Origin: Clostridium saccharoperbutylacetonicum N1-4(HMT)
GTDB lineage: Bacteria; Bacillota; Clostridia; Clostridiales; Clostridiaceae
Length of the DNA stretch: 64,000 nt
Direction of reading: 5' to 3'
Assembly (NCBI RefSeq): GCF_000340885.1
Contig: NC_020292.1
Coordinates: 72,189 to 136,188 of the forward strand
Shown: positions 63,355-64,000 of the stretch, piece by piece
How positions within the stretch are numbered: position 1 is the first letter of the stretch
Layout: each line of letters opens with the position of its first letter
Made by a program: the position numbers and the translations under genes
Notes under the pieces: generated by a model
What the model was told of the DNA's origin: nothing
What the model saw: the letters and a program-made list of their open reading frames with translations, nothing else
The model's database searches: none

Positions 63355-64000
63355 ACATTTTACCCCCTTTCCTTTCTTCTTAATTAATAGATATACCTTT
63401 GTTCTGGAAATATATAGGTATTTAAAATATTTTTTGTAATTTAAATGTAATAATTTTACTTTGATTGGATTGGATTTTTTTATTAGAAAAAGTTATAATT
63501 AATTTGTATAATATATAAGAAGAAAAAAGATTAATAGTTATAGATAATTTATTTCAATATATATTAGAATTTTAATAAAATTTATGATAAAATTAATGAT
63601 TGAAATTAAACTATAATTATTATAATAATCTATAATATAAATGTAATTTTGATATCATATAGTAAATTAAATATTAAAACATATAATGAATAATAATTTC
63701 AACTTATATAATTATTATTTATCAGTTTAAAAACTATATAAATGGTTAATAATAAGCATTCTATTTATATTTTAGTTACTGATTTTGTAACTTATTTCGT
63801 AACAAATTTACTTTGATTCTTGTATCAAATAATGTTACATAATATGTACATTTATCTGTTACACTTTATGTAAATATATTGTAACAAATATGGTGACAAC
63901 AAAAAGTACATATCCATTATATTAAATCTTAATTCTACATTTATATACTTGTTACAAAGCATGTAACATAATGTATTAAAACTCACTATACTAAAAAAGT
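63355..64000. other. Non-coding end of window carrying iteron array D
   Basis: No gene is supported. From 63,400 to 63,770 the sequence is almost pure A/T with no recognisable element; from 63,775 it holds iteron array D. Confidence 0.6.
63775..63984. repeat. Iteron array D: about 13 units of 10-13 bp, may continue past the window
   Basis: Units include GTTACTGATTTT, GTAACTTATTTC, GTAACAAATTTA, GTATCAAATAAT, GTTACATAATAT, GTACATTTATCT, GTTACACTTTAT, GTAAATATATT, GTAACAAATATG, GTGACAACAAAAA and GTACATATCCAT. After a 33-bp gap come GTTACAAAGCAT, GTAACATAAT and GTATTAAAACTC. The phase is looser than in arrays A-C (units of 10, 11 and 13 bp), suggesting decay or a different function. Confidence 0.85.

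Noticed and set aside
48178..63984. The repeat arrays as CRISPR
   Set aside because: Units are only 12 bp, directly abutting with no spacers of 25-45 bp, and no cas-like gene is present.
1..64000. tRNA or rRNA genes
   Set aside because: I saw no GC-rich cloverleaf, TTCGA-type T-loop context or rRNA-like segment in any intergenic region.

Overview
This window looks like part of a large temperate phage or phage-plasmid of a Clostridium-type Firmicute. The DNA is strongly A+T-rich, nearly every gene has a GGAGG-type ribosome binding site, and stop/start codons often overlap as TAATG. Clostridial markers include an LLH-type holin with a GH25 lysin, a YyaC-like sporulation protein, a DUF1659/DUF2922 pair and several proteins with clostridial cell-wall-binding repeats. 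There is no rRNA, tRNA or ordinary metabolic gene. The genus and the replicon type are inferences.

Layout. (1) 1-22,123 (+) is a tail-fibre and receptor-binding array. Glycine-rich adhesin paralogs, coiled-coil fibres, a beta-helix-like protein, an SGNH hydrolase and a tail-collar protein sit beside visibly decayed copies, so the array has grown by duplication and lost parts by deletion and frameshift. (2) 22,275-23,908 (+) holds holin and endolysin. (3) 24,041-32,508 (+) holds five long genes of likely baseplate or tail structure. (4) 32,693-34,721 (+) holds small zinc-binding-type proteins and a sigma-70-like regulator. (5) 34,857-38,022 (-) is accessory: a DUF1016 nuclease, a PadR-like regulator and a secreted wall-binding protein. 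(6) 38,096-48,052 (-) carries a long tail fibre, unknown genes, a DnaE-type polymerase, GroES and a zinc-ribbon protein. (7) 48,325-64,000, mostly (-), carries cell-surface proteins, a decayed IS1182-type transposase, YyaC, a VWA/MoxR pair with three partners, a glucosaminidase broken by one stop codon, a ribbon-helix-helix protein and the DUF pair.

The most striking structure lies outside the genes. Four intergenic arrays (48,178-48,309; 53,385-53,479; 60,443-60,610; 63,775-63,984) are built from tandem units of 12 bp, each opening with GTWAC or a close variant. Together they hold about 46 units in 16 kb. They look like iterons or centromere-like binding sites, and a ribbon-helix-helix protein encoded between the last two arrays is a natural candidate binder. 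A second dispersed signal is the palindrome GTCG-N4-CGAC, found eight times exactly plus near variants, both between and inside genes. Other non-coding structures are a 188-bp hairpin element at 54,168-54,355 and a long GTGCAGACA palindrome that occurs both inside and just behind the DUF1016 gene.

How the parts could work together (inference): the right half would maintain and replicate the element and remodel the lysogen's surface, while the left half builds the adsorption apparatus and lyses the cell. All functional calls rest on reading motifs by eye; no database search was run.
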